DNA of 64,000 bases from Pleurocapsa sp. PCC 7319 (GTDB lineage: Bacteria > Cyanobacteriota > Cyanobacteriia > Cyanobacteriales > Xenococcaceae): the NCBI RefSeq assembly GCF_000332195.1, contig NZ_KB235922.1, positions 2,887,322 through 2,951,321 on the forward strand, written 5' to 3'. Made by a program: the position numbers and the translations under genes. Positions 1 through 8,164 of this stretch are shown here, in pieces (within the stretch, counting starts at the first letter, position 1; each line of letters starts with the position of its first letter). The notes under the pieces were generated by a model. It had not been told where the DNA came from and did no database searches. It was given only the letters and a program-made list of their open reading frames with translations.

Positions 1-156
1 GGCTTTAAGACGGGCATTAGCAATAAAAGTAGTTCCTGTTTCTTCTATATCTAAGTTCGCCGGCTTTAACTCCAATTGCCAAGGTAAATCCGTGAGATAT
101 TCCTGCATCTCCTTTAGTTTTCCTGGATTCCCCGTAGCAACAACCAACTTTTTCAT
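1..156 (-). CDS. rdgB: XTP/dITP diphosphatase (RdgB/HAM1 family), 5' part only
   Basis: Reading down from the ATG at 154-156 gives MKKLVVATGNPGKLKEM, the N-terminus typical of the non-canonical purine NTP pyrophosphatase family. These enzymes hydrolyse XTP, dITP and ITP to the monophosphate and pyrophosphate and keep oxidised purines out of nucleic acids. The TGNPGKL loop is the family's nucleotide-binding start, and the later ETGTTFIANARLKA matches the conserved region containing an Asn near the metal site. Only 52 codons are inside the window; the gene runs off the left edge. No operon partner can be seen. The longer reading frame over the same bases (17-202) is an out-of-frame shadow. Confidence 0.9.
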   Translation of the reverse strand, partial: MKKLVVATGNPGKLKEMQEYLTDLPWQLELKPANLDIEETGTTFIANARLKA

Positions 157-367
157 AGATAAATCTGAAAACCTCAAAAAATAGATTAACTATCTGCCCC
201 ATTCCAGAATACGTCTTATCTGGATTAAACTCTTCATTTCCAGTAAGAATTAGCTAGGAAAGCAGATATCTTGACTGAACTTTAGTTACGAAGACGAGCG
301 ACCCCGCGTCGGCGTAAGACGTTTACCCAGGAGCGTTATCTGGGCAAGGGAATGCGCGAGGAAGGGT

Positions 368-420
368 TTGGGGAAGTCGTCACTTCCCCAACAGGGGGTC
401 TGGGGGAAAGTTCCCCCAGA
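368..420. repeat. Two adjacent GC-rich hairpins in the rdgB-phosphohexomutase gap
   Basis: Two perfect inverted repeats sit back to back: TTGGGGAAGT/ACTTCCCCAA (368-377 and 382-391, 4-nt loop) and TCTGGGGGAA/TTCCCCCAGA (399-408 and 411-420). They are embedded in a GC-rich patch (about 290-420) unlike the AT-rich flanks, which also contains smaller palindromes. There is no T-run directly after them, so a simple intrinsic terminator is not obvious. They look like an extragenic palindromic repeat cluster. The rest of the 157-547 gap holds nothing else I recognise. Confidence 0.6.
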
Positions 421-547
421 GACAAATATAGTTTTGAAGGATAAATTAACAACAGAATAGTTCAGAATTAAGACATTATTAATCCACATCAAACGTAGAA
501 TACAAAAATCTTTACTCAGAGGCTAAGAGCTGAAAGCTAAAAGCTTA

Positions 548-1990
548 TTAAACCGAATTAGCCCAATCTCTTGCCCATTCAAGAATTTTACGAACTTCTG
601 GCATAGTAGTAGCTTGGCAATACAGACGTAATACTGGCTCAGTCCCACTAAAACGAATGAGTAGCCAAGTATTTTCATCCATCCTAAACTTGTAGCCGTC
701 GACATCCAGGCAATCGACAACAGTCATCCCAGCTACTTCTTGAGGAGTATCATTTTTTAGACGTTCCAATAATTTAGAACGTACATCCATACTAGCTAAA
801 GGCAAATCAATACGATCATAGTGAGCTGTAAAATTGGTTTTCTGTTGTAGTCGGGCATAAATAGCACCCAAATCTTCTCCTGACTCAACAACTGCTTCCA
901 AAATATAAAGAGCTGATAATAGAGCATCCCGCTCTGGTATATGGGTACCATAACCAATTCCGCCAGATTCCTCTCCACCGATCATCACTTCAGCATTCAA
1001 CATTCTGTCACCGATGTATTTATAACCAATTGGTGTTTCATAAACAGAGCGTCCATATAGTTTAGCCAGGCGGGGAATTAAATCTGAACCACTGACAGTT
1101 TTCACAATTTCTCCTGTAAAACCTTTACGCTGTGCTAGGTGTTCAATCAGGATGGGAATTAATACTTGAGAACTAAGGAAATTACCTGCGGCATCTGCAC
1201 CAGCAATGCGATCGCTATCACCATCAAATACTAAGCCAACTCTAATGCTATCAGGGTGTTGCTTGGCTCCTTCTTTTATGGCACGGAAAAAATCTGGAAG
1301 ATATTTTGGTAGGGGTTCGGGTGCGCCACCACCAAATAAAGGATCGCGATCGCTATTAATTTCTTCTACAGGACAGCCCAAAAGACGTTCTAAACCTGTA
1401 GCTGCAGCACCATGCATCACGTCTACATATACTTTCAGTTTGTCTGAGGCGATCGCTTCTTTAATAGCTGTAATATTGACTTTTTGCTGCAATCCCTGAC
1501 AATAGTTTATCCAAGGATCAAATTTCGTTATTTTTCCTGGCTTTTCTGCTTGGGGTAAGGTCTTGCCGATCATCGCCTCGATTTGCTCGGTAATTTCTGG
1601 AGGTACTGAACCACCGAAGGCACTTTTAACTTTTAATCCCAGATAAGCAGCCGGGTTATGAGATGCTGTCATCACAATTGCCCCTAAAGCATTATGAGCC
1701 TTGGCTGCCCAACTAAAAGCAGGAGTAGGAGCAAAGCACTCCGATAACAAGACATCAAATCCAGCTTCTTGCAAAGATTCTGCGGTAACTTGAGCAAAAT
1801 CTTCTGCCATAAAACGGCGATCGTAGCCAACGATTACTGTCCGATTAGCAGCAGTGTCACCATAATTTTCAGCCAAAACTTGAGCTGCTAAAGGTGCTAA
1901 CGTAGCTACTCGCTCGAAAGTAAAGTCAGCGGCGATTACCCCACGCCAGCCGTCTGTACCAAACTTAATTGGATTAACAGTAAAAGCCAT
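548..1990 (-). CDS. Phosphoglucomutase/phosphomannomutase family protein
   Basis: A 480-residue alpha-D-phosphohexomutase, which moves phosphate between C1 and C6 of glucose or mannose sugars and feeds glycogen and surface polysaccharide synthesis. Family landmarks appear in order: FGTDGWRG at residues 10-17, the phosphoserine loop TASHNPAAY with catalytic Ser110, the magnesium loop DGDSDR near 255-260, the sugar-specificity loop GEESGG near 345, and the phosphate-binding RFSGTEP near the C-terminus. Length and order are those of a complete enzyme. The substrate (glucose versus mannose) cannot be decided from these motifs. It is transcribed alone, leftward, with a 390-bp repeat-rich gap downstream. 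Confidence 0.93.
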   Translation of the reverse strand: MAFTVNPIKFGTDGWRGVIAADFTFERVATLAPLAAQVLAENYGDTAANRTVIVGYDRRFMAEDFAQVTAESLQEAGFDVLLSECFAPTPAFSWAAKAHNALGAIVMTASHNPAAYLGLKVKSAFGGSVPPEITEQIEAMIGKTLPQAEKPGKITKFDPWINYCQGLQQKVNITAIKEAIASDKLKVYVDVMHGAAATGLERLLGCPVEEINSDRDPLFGGGAPEPLPKYLPDFFRAIKEGAKQHPDSIRVGLVFDGDSDRIAGADAAGNFLSSQVLIPILIEHLAQRKGFTGEIVKTVSGSDLIPRLAKLYGRSVYETPIGYKYIGDRMLNAEVMIGGEESGGIGYGTHIPERDALLSALYILEAVVESGEDLGAIYARLQQKTNFTAHYDRIDLPLASMDVRSKLLERLKNDTPQEVAGMTVVDCLDVDGYKFRMDENTWLLIRFSGTEPVLRLYCQATTMPEVRKILEWARDWANSV

Positions 1991-2089
1991 AAAATCAAGA
2001 ATTTAATGAGTTAAAATAACACTTTCCAGATTAACTGTTTCTCAGTAGTTTGAAAACCTGACATAGATTACAGTTAGTATGTTTATTAC

Positions 2090-2455
2090 TCAAACTTCTT
2101 CAGATTTATTTTCCTGGTCTAAGGTATTTGACTTTTTCAGGGTGGAACCCGCTTTGAGTTCTTCAAGTTCCATTCGCTGCAATAAATCTTTGAGCCTCAT
2201 TCTCTCAATATAAGGCCAGCCACCTTTCTCTTCTATATCTTTGACAAATTGATATAAATCGTTGCGGGTTTGCGGTAAAGCTGCTTCAAAAAAATTTACT
2301 CGGATTTCACGATGAATTTTTTCTAAATCACGTAACAAAGACAATAGAAATAGACTATCGTTCTGATGTTTCTCTGCTAAGGCACAAATATCTTGGGCGG
2401 TGTTTTCCAAAACGCTATCTGAACCAGTAAAATTCATGTCTTGATCTTGAGTCAT
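2090..2455 (-). CDS. Conserved hypothetical protein, 121 aa
   Basis: A soluble, charged protein with no signal peptide or membrane segment. The middle (LLSLLRDLEKIHREIRVNFF and the WPYIERMRLKDLL segment) looks alpha-helical, and the C-terminus is hydrophilic and probably disordered. I do not recognise a domain, although this kind of short helical protein is common in cyanobacterial genomes. It lies upstream of the phosphohexomutase gene on the same strand with a 99-bp gap, so co-transcription is possible but unproven. The ATG start is preceded by a stretch without stops of only a few codons. Confidence 0.6.
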   Translation of the reverse strand: MTQDQDMNFTGSDSVLENTAQDICALAEKHQNDSLFLLSLLRDLEKIHREIRVNFFEAALPQTRNDLYQFVKDIEEKGGWPYIERMRLKDLLQRMELEELKAGSTLKKSNTLDQENKSEEV

Positions 2456-2632
2456 GTGCCAAATACAGTAAAAATGAACCTTGTCTAAATTTATAAAGAA
2501 TTTACTCGGTTTATAAACCGCCTTGTTATTCTAACCATCAGTCTCCGTGATTATATGCTTTTTACGACTAGTGTTTATAGATTTAGAAAATACCAGACAA
2601 AATTCTGAGGTACTTTTTTGTCGCTTAAAAGT

Positions 2633-2674
2633 AGCTAAAAGCTAATAGCTAAAAGCTAATAGCTAAAAGCTAAT
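2633..2674. repeat. 14-bp tandem repeat, three copies
   Basis: The unit AGCTAAAAGCTAAT occurs three times head to tail. It lies in the 380-bp gap between the hypothetical gene (ends at 2455 on its start side) and psbO. Short tandem repeats built from related 7-mers recur across this window (for example at 11055, 15333, 35655 and 50950) and are a familiar feature of many cyanobacterial genomes. Apart from this repeat, the gap must contain the psbO promoter, but I could not pick out convincing -35/-10 boxes. Confidence 0.85.
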
Positions 2675-2835
2675 AGATTATAATCAAAAACTTTAATCGT
2701 CAAAATCGGCAATACTCGAATTATTAGTAGTCCTTATTTGGTAGAGTAGAAAGCATCTATAAAAATGGCTAAATTCTTAAGAAGAGCCTATTTTCGACAT
2801 CTTTCGCGCTCGATGTTAAATCTAAAATTGACAAA

Positions 2836-3675
2836 ATGAAGTTGACTATGAGATACCGTACAATTATTGCTGGCTTTCTGGCATTGTGCTTAGGGGTGTT
2901 AACAGCCTGTAGTGATACTAGTAATGTAAGCAGAAGTGAATTAACTTACGACGATATTCTAAATACTGGAATAGCAAATACTTGTTTAGAATTACCTGAC
3001 AGTAGTCGAGGTACTATTCCAATTAAGGCCGGAGAATCATATACCATTCGCGATTTGTGCCTAGAACCAAGGGAATATTTTGTTAAAGAAGAACCAGTTA
3101 GTAAACGCCAGAAAGCTGAGTATATTCAAGGCAAATTGTTGACAAGATATACTTCTAGTCTCGATCAAATTCAAGGCACGGTTGAACCCAATGCTGATGG
3201 TACACTGACTTTCACTGAACTTGATGGAATTGACTTCCAGCCAGCCACAGTTTTATTGCCTGGTGGTAAAGAAGTTCCTTTCTTGTTTACAATGAAGCAA
3301 TTTGTTGGTACTACTGTAGCCAGTGCCGACTCTATCAACACTTCAACTGATTTTGAAGGAGAATTCAAAGTTCCCTCTTATCGTGGACAGGTTTTCTTAG
3401 ATCCTAAAGGACGTAGTCTTGCTAGTGGTTACGATAACGCTGTAGCTTTGCCTGGACGTGCAGATGATCCTGAGTTTTCTAAAGCTAACGTCAAAGAATT
3501 TGTTTCCCGCAAAGGTAGAATGTCTCTCAATGTCACCAAAATTGATAGTGAAACAGGGGAAATTGCTGGTGTATTTGAAAGCGAACAACCTTCTGCTACT
3601 GACTTAGGCGCAGAAGAGCCAGAAGAAGTAAAAGTACGTGGCATTTTTTATGGCAGAGTTGATTCTAATGCTTAA
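2836..3675 (+). CDS. psbO: Photosystem II manganese-stabilizing protein PsbO
   Basis: This is the 33-kDa extrinsic protein that shields the Mn4CaO5 cluster on the lumenal face of photosystem II. After an N-terminal hydrophobic segment ending LTAC (a possible lipobox or secretion signal), the mature start LTYDDILNTGIANTC is the characteristic PsbO opening. The two cysteines in NTCLEL and RDLCLEP form the conserved disulfide. Further hallmarks are the EGELTFTELDGIDFQP-like segment, VPFLFTMKQFVG, SYRGQVFLDPKGR and GYDNAVALP. The length of 279 residues fits cyanobacterial PsbO. Two in-frame ATGs (codons 1 and 5) are possible starts. It is monocistronic and followed by a strong terminator at 3745. 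Confidence 0.97.
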   Translation: MKLTMRYRTIIAGFLALCLGVLTACSDTSNVSRSELTYDDILNTGIANTCLELPDSSRGTIPIKAGESYTIRDLCLEPREYFVKEEPVSKRQKAEYIQGKLLTRYTSSLDQIQGTVEPNADGTLTFTELDGIDFQPATVLLPGGKEVPFLFTMKQFVGTTVASADSINTSTDFEGEFKVPSYRGQVFLDPKGRSLASGYDNAVALPGRADDPEFSKANVKEFVSRKGRMSLNVTKIDSETGEIAGVFESEQPSATDLGAEEPEEVKVRGIFYGRVDSNA

Positions 3676-3744
3676 TGCGTAGCATGATAACCAATCCATA
3701 ATTTAGCTATTTTATTTACTTTTTAATTTTTAGTAAAAGCTAAT

Positions 3745-3773
3745 AAAAAAAGAGGCAATATGCCTCTTTTTTT
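3745..3773 (+). terminator. Intrinsic terminator after psbO
   Basis: The stem GAGGCA/TGCCTC with a 3-nt loop (3752-3766) is flanked by A-runs on the left and T-runs on the right, extending the stem and giving the U-tract of a rho-independent terminator. It lies 70 bp past the psbO stop. The remaining 400 bp before sigF is very AT-rich with no recognisable gene. Confidence 0.88.
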
Positions 3774-4173
3774 ATTCTAAAAATGATTTTGCCGGTTCAA
3801 AATAAGCTACCCAAATAACTTTATTAATTAAATGTTTAATGCATTTGATTTAAATCTAATTAGCCTAAAATAATCTATTTTTTTGAGCAAATTTATTTTA
3901 ATCTAATTAGGTATGTTTATTTAAATGTTAACTATTATTACTAAAATCATTGGTGGGAACACCTAATCTACAAGCATTTTCATACAACCTCAATAAAACA
4001 TTAAGTGTAATTCTGGTCTTGATTAAAACTTAATAAAAGAAGAATAGTGTAAATGCTGTTGTTTCTAATAGGGAGTCAAGAATAAGCTGAAAATGTATCT
4101 GCAAAAGATTCATTTTATTTGAGTAAATTATTAGCTTTTAAAACATATATTGCTCTCTATACAGGAAAAATCA

Positions 4174-4950
4174 ATGACAGCTTGTATTAATCAAAGTATT
4201 AAACTAGATAGCCTTCACTTATTTCAGCAATATCAAAGAAATCAAACAACTAGTGTTCGTAATCAGATTATGGAGATTAACATTGGTTTAGTTAAGAAAG
4301 AGGCTTATCATTGGATGAATCAATGTAATGAAAGTTATGAAGATCTATTACAAGTTGGTTCAATAGGATTAATTAGAGCGATAGAGCGTTTTGATGTCGA
4401 AAAAGGTAACGCTTTTAGCTCTTTCGCAATTCCCTATATTAGAGGAGAAATTCAACACTATTTAAGAGATAAAAGTTGTACTCTAAGAATTCCTCGCCGT
4501 TGGCTAGAATTAAGACAACAATCAATTACTTTCATTCATAATTTCCGAGAAAAATTTAATCGGCAACCAACAAATTCAGAAATTGCTCAATACCTAGAAG
4601 TATCTATTAAGGAATGGCAAGATATTAAACTAGCTTATCAAAATCGTAAGCCTTTAAGCTTAGATATTTCAGTCAATAATGATAACGAGAATCAAACTAG
4701 CTTGTGCGATTTGGTTGCCGATCCTAAACATCGTAGCTTTCAATTAGTTTATGAAGATCGAGTGCGTTTACAACAAGCGTTATCCGAACTAGAAGAACGT
4801 ACGAGAAATGTCTTAGAGTTTGTCTTTTTACACGATTTAACTCAAAAGGAAACAGCAAAAATGTTAGGTATTAGCGTAGTAACTGTCTCTCGTCAACTTA
4901 AGAAAGGTTTGAATTTACTTAAGAAATCAATGGCTCAAGAAAATTCTTAG
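4174..4950 (+). CDS. sigF: RNA polymerase sigma factor, SigF/group 3 type
   Basis: A 258-residue alternative sigma factor of the SigB/SigF/SigG class. Region 2 is visible in YEDLLQVGSIGLIRAIERFDVEKGNAFSSFA followed by IPYIRGEIQHYLRD, region 3 in REKFNRQPTNSEIAQYLEVS, and region 4 in LTQKETAKMLGISVVTVSRQLKKGLNLL with its helix-turn-helix. In Synechocystis, SigF is required for pilus formation and phototaxis; that role is inferred here, not shown. I chose the ATG at 4174 because it follows an AGGAAAA-type ribosome site; an upstream TTG at 4150 is less likely. The next gene encodes a PilP-like lipoprotein, consistent with a surface-pilus link. Confidence 0.88.
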   Translation: MTACINQSIKLDSLHLFQQYQRNQTTSVRNQIMEINIGLVKKEAYHWMNQCNESYEDLLQVGSIGLIRAIERFDVEKGNAFSSFAIPYIRGEIQHYLRDKSCTLRIPRRWLELRQQSITFIHNFREKFNRQPTNSEIAQYLEVSIKEWQDIKLAYQNRKPLSLDISVNNDNENQTSLCDLVADPKHRSFQLVYEDRVRLQQALSELEERTRNVLEFVFLHDLTQKETAKMLGISVVTVSRQLKKGLNLLKKSMAQENS

Positions 4951-5054
4951 TTTCTCATCTCTGGCTGATATTTCAATCAACTGTTATGTTGGAGTCTGAA
5001 TTGCTAGGTTACATATTTAACGAGGTATTCTTAATCGAACCTTGAGTAATTATT

Positions 5055-5849
5055 ATGAATAAAACTGTATTATTGCTATTAGCAGGATCTGTGGCTTTGC
5101 TAACCGAAAGTTGCTCCTTCTTTACGGACTTTTCTGATGCCCGAAAAGAATTAGAGGAAAATGCTGCCAAACCTATTCCAGTAAATAATGCTGTCCAAAA
5201 TCAAAACCAGAAAACTGATGTAATTGAAGAAGAATTTGCTGATTTAGAAGACGAAACGGAACCAGCTCAAGCAATTGCCGGTTTGATTCCTGCAACTAAT
5301 CCTGAAGTCAGAGTCAGAAGTATAGCTCGCGGCAGACAAGATCCTTTTTCCATTGTTAACTTGACTCCACGCATTGAAATTGAGCAAGAAGAAGTTGAAG
5401 AAGTTAATCGTTCAACTGAAAATAGATCTAGTCAAAATAGTACCCCACGAGCCGAACCAAGTCAGCCAAGTCAAGGTATAGATAGCCAGAACGAATCTAA
5501 GTCTGTTGACCCTCCTGAGCCAGAATTTGAGCCTACATTAGCTCAAAATGTTATTATCTCTGGATTGTACAAAGCTAATGATCGAGTAAAACTTATTGTA
5601 CAGGCACCAGAAGAAAGCACCAGTCGTTATGTTGAGGTGGGACAATACCTATCCAACGGTCAAGTATTAGTTAAAGACATTGATTGGAACCATTTTCCTA
5701 CTCCAGTAGTTACTTTAGAGCAATCAGGAATTGAGGTTTCTAAAGAAGTTGGTGAAACTCCTGGTGATTCAAATGACACTGATATTAGTTCCTTACCCAG
5801 TGAAAATTCCCAAGATAAACCTTGGTTAGCGAATATTTCGTTGAATTAG
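5055..5849 (+). CDS. Predicted lipoprotein with PilP-like C-terminus
   Basis: 264 residues. The N-terminus LLLLAGSVALLTESCSFF has a lipobox-like end at Cys20. A long acidic, Ser/Glu/Pro-rich, probably unstructured region (about residues 25-165) contains one conserved-looking patch, ARGRQDPFSIV. The C-terminus (about 175-235, GLYKANDRVKLIVQAPEES then RYVEVGQYLSNGQVLVKDID) has the beta-rich layout of PilP-type pilus alignment lipoproteins: a short strand, a 'dPF' motif upstream and a 'yV.vG..l.nG.v.v..I' strand pair. That resemblance is by eye only. It follows sigF by about 100 bp on the same strand, which fits a type IV pilus role by analogy. It could equally be an unrelated periplasmic anchor. 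Confidence 0.5.
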   Translation: MNKTVLLLLAGSVALLTESCSFFTDFSDARKELEENAAKPIPVNNAVQNQNQKTDVIEEEFADLEDETEPAQAIAGLIPATNPEVRVRSIARGRQDPFSIVNLTPRIEIEQEEVEEVNRSTENRSSQNSTPRAEPSQPSQGIDSQNESKSVDPPEPEFEPTLAQNVIISGLYKANDRVKLIVQAPEESTSRYVEVGQYLSNGQVLVKDIDWNHFPTPVVTLEQSGIEVSKEVGETPGDSNDTDISSLPSENSQDKPWLANISLN

Positions 5850-5885
5850 AACTGAGGTTCAACAAGATTCAAATACACTATCATC

Positions 5886-5922
5886 AGCGATCGCAGAATT
5901 TAAATTTCTCCGATCGCTTTTT
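5886..5922 (+). terminator. HIP1-arm hairpin with T-run, probable terminator
   Basis: AGCGATCG (5886-5893) pairs with CGATCGCT (5911-5918), with an inner GAATTT/AAATTT pairing, and is followed by TTTTT. It lies 37 bp past the lipoprotein stop. The stem arms are HIP1 palindrome sequences, so each arm can also fold on itself. Confidence 0.65.
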
Positions 5923-6006
5923 CAATTTGATGACCCTTCATAAAGTAGAAGAAGTCTATAAAATAATAATAGGTTTAGGGTTATTGATTTGAGCTAAGAA
6001 AAATTT

Positions 6007-6594
6007 ATGAGTAATAAAGCAGAATTATTAGAAGCGATCGCTGGAAAAAATCGTGGGTTGCTGGCTAATGAAATTGATAATGTTCGAGTTCTCTCGGCAA
6101 TTCAACAGTTAGAGGACTCAAATCCTACTCCTAAACCCTTAGAATCAAAAGATTTATTAAATGGTGATTGGCGCTTACTATATACCACCAGCAAATCTAT
6201 TCTGGGTTTAGACCGTTTTCCCTTATTAAAGTTGGGACAAATATATCAATGTATTCGAGTATCAGAAGCTAAAGTGTATAACATCGCTGAAATTGTTGGC
6301 TTGCCAATGCTAGAGGGGTTAGTAAGCGTTGCGGCAAGCTTTGAGCCGATTTCAGAATCTCGCGTAAACGTAGTGTTTGAACGTTCTATTATCGGTTTAC
6401 AGCGACTATTAAGTTACAAAACTCCAGGAAAATTAATCCAACAAATAGAATCCGGCAAAAAGTTTTTGCCGTTAGATTTTAAAATTGATCGCGGAGAACA
6501 AAAAGGCTGGTTAGATACTACTTACTTGGATCATGATATGCGAATTGGTCGAGGCAATGAAGGAAATGTCTTTGTATTGACCAAAGAAACTTAA
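6007..6594 (+). CDS. PAP/fibrillin family protein
   Basis: A 195-residue protein of the plastid-lipid-associated protein family. Supporting features are the N-terminal KAELLEAIAGKNRGL, the central NGDWRLLYTTSKSILGLDRFPLLKLGQIYQ, the lipocalin-like beta region around VNVVFERSIIGLQRLL, and the C-terminal GWLDTTYLDHDMRIGRGNEGNVFVL, which is the most conserved fibrillin signature. Members associate with thylakoid lipids or plastoglobule-like bodies and are linked to photoprotection; the exact ligand is unknown. The ATG start is preceded by an A-rich leader without a strong ribosome site. It stands alone, convergent with the next gene. Confidence 0.9.
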   Translation: MSNKAELLEAIAGKNRGLLANEIDNVRVLSAIQQLEDSNPTPKPLESKDLLNGDWRLLYTTSKSILGLDRFPLLKLGQIYQCIRVSEAKVYNIAEIVGLPMLEGLVSVAASFEPISESRVNVVFERSIIGLQRLLSYKTPGKLIQQIESGKKFLPLDFKIDRGEQKGWLDTTYLDHDMRIGRGNEGNVFVLTKET

Positions 6595-6632
6595 TTGAAT
6601 TAGATCTTAACTTATGGTTTAAAACTAAAAAG

Positions 6633-7136
6633 CTAAAAGCTTGTTACATGTTTTGAGCTTAATGTGACCCAATAAGTAATATCATCATTGGTAATCTTTT
6701 CTTTTTTCATTTGTTGTCTTATTTTGATGTACTCACGAGTGCCTTTGAGTTGAGAAGGAAATAAATTTTGTAGAAAGAAATTAATTGTATCTTGCTTGAC
6801 TAAACCTTGTTTAACCGCTACATCTCCGAAACGAAGAGAACTTTTATGTTGTTCTAAAAGAATTACTTTTATATCTTGTTCGCTTAATAATCCCGCTTTT
6901 CGTAGATAGAAACCTATAGGATGTTCGATGCGCTTATTGACTAGCTTAAACCATTCTTGAACAAAGAAATCAGCAGTATCTTGTTTGACCCAGCCTCTTA
7001 AAGCCAGTATCTCTCCTAAGCGCATATCTTCATAATATATTTGATCTCTTAGGGCTACATCCAACTGGGGACTAGTTATTAATCCAGCCTCTTGTAAGGT
7101 TTCTCCTATAGGCTTAAAAGTAATGAATTGAGACAT
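6633..7136 (-). CDS. Tandem GspE-N/MshEN-like domain protein
   Basis: About 167 residues, almost entirely two copies of one module. Copy 1 spans roughly residues 8-60 (IGETLQEAGLITSPQLDVAL, then RLGEILALRGWVKQDTADFF); copy 2 spans roughly 75-130 (IGFYLRKAGLLSEQDIKVIL, then RFGDVAVKQGLVKQDTINFF). The pattern 'LG..L...G.....L...L..Q......LG..L...G.v' is that of the N-terminal domain of GspE/PilB/MshE secretion ATPases, where it can bind cyclic di-GMP. No ATPase domain is attached. I use the ATG at 7136; the TTG at 7148 is the alternative. A function as a c-di-GMP or pilus-ATPase adaptor is inference. Confidence 0.65.
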   Translation of the reverse strand: MSQFITFKPIGETLQEAGLITSPQLDVALRDQIYYEDMRLGEILALRGWVKQDTADFFVQEWFKLVNKRIEHPIGFYLRKAGLLSEQDIKVILLEQHKSSLRFGDVAVKQGLVKQDTINFFLQNLFPSQLKGTREYIKIRQQMKKEKITNDDITYWVTLSSKHVTSF

Positions 7137-7293
7137 AAAAGCACCCAAATAAAATTAATTAAGGAGGTATATTAATTAGTTCTAGACTAACTGATGATTA
7201 ATTAAATTAGGTAAAGTTTTCATCAAGAAATTAGCCTGATTTTTAAGTACTAATTTTTAAATTTAATTTAACTTATTTCATCAGCCCATCTAT

Positions 7294-8145
7294 TTATTTG
7301 TTTAAATATTGAGCATGATGCTGAATATGATCCTTTATAAAACTACTAATCATGAAGTAGCTGTGATCGTACCCCGTCTGCCAGCGTAAATTTAACTTTT
7401 GTCCTACTTGTTGGCAAGCTGCTTGAAAGTTTTCCGGTAACAATTGCTTTTGTTGGTAAAATTCATCGGCTGTGCCTTGATCGATCAGAATTGTCGAGTC
7501 TAACTGAGTTTGCTTGATTAGTTCTGTGGCATCATATTTTGCCCACTGATCTTTGTCCCGACCCAAATATGCGGTAAAAAGGTTATCTCCCCAAGGACAA
7601 TTCATGGGTGATGCTATGGGGGCAAAAGCAGATACCGATAAATATTGTTGAGGATTATTTAAAGCACAAATTAATGCCCCATGTCCTCCCATTGAATGTC
7701 CAAAAATACTTTGTTTTTCCGGTTTGACTGGAAAATTAGCAGCAATTAACTGAGGCAATTCTTGAGTAACGTAACTATACATTTGATAGTGCTTCTGCCA
7801 AGGTTCAACCGTAGCATCTACATAAAAACTCGCTCCGCTGCCCAAATCCCAAGTATCGTCTTCTCCTGGTATTCCTGTATTACGAGGGCTTGTATCGGGG
7901 GCAACTAACATAATCCCCATTTCAGCAGCATAACGTTGTGCCCCTGCTTTCGTAATAAAGTTTTCTTCAGTGCAGGTTAATCCAGAAAGATAGTAAAGAA
8001 TTGGCACTGGTTGCACGTTGACTTGGGGAGGGAGATAAACCGCAAAATTCATCTTACTGTCACAACTAGATGAATGATGAGCGTAGTAAGCAACAGTGCC
8101 ATCAAAGCAGCGAGATTCGGACTTGAGACTTAGAGAATGAGACAT
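7294..8145 (-). CDS. fghA: S-formylglutathione hydrolase
   Basis: A 283-residue alpha/beta-hydrolase of the esterase D family, which splits S-formylglutathione to formate and glutathione in formaldehyde detoxification. The nucleophile elbow GHSMGG gives Ser151. The acid is expected at Asp in LIDQGTADEF and the histidine in GYDHSYF. The N-terminal PILYYLSGLTCTEENFITKAGAQRYAAE and APDTSPRNTGIPGEDDTWDLGSGASFYVDAT are near-invariant in this family. Length is normal. Its start codon is only 19 bp from the start of the divergent exonuclease-ATPase gene. The glutathione gene gshA lies in the same window but 29 kb away. Confidence 0.96.
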   Translation of the reverse strand: MSHSLSLKSESRCFDGTVAYYAHHSSSCDSKMNFAVYLPPQVNVQPVPILYYLSGLTCTEENFITKAGAQRYAAEMGIMLVAPDTSPRNTGIPGEDDTWDLGSGASFYVDATVEPWQKHYQMYSYVTQELPQLIAANFPVKPEKQSIFGHSMGGHGALICALNNPQQYLSVSAFAPIASPMNCPWGDNLFTAYLGRDKDQWAKYDATELIKQTQLDSTILIDQGTADEFYQQKQLLPENFQAACQQVGQKLNLRWQTGYDHSYFMISSFIKDHIQHHAQYLNK

Positions 8146-8164
8146 AGTTATAAAATGCTATTAC

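Noticed and set aside
7155-7175. Perfect plus-strand AAGGAGGT ribosome-site-like sequence
   Set aside because: No start codon or open frame follows on that strand.
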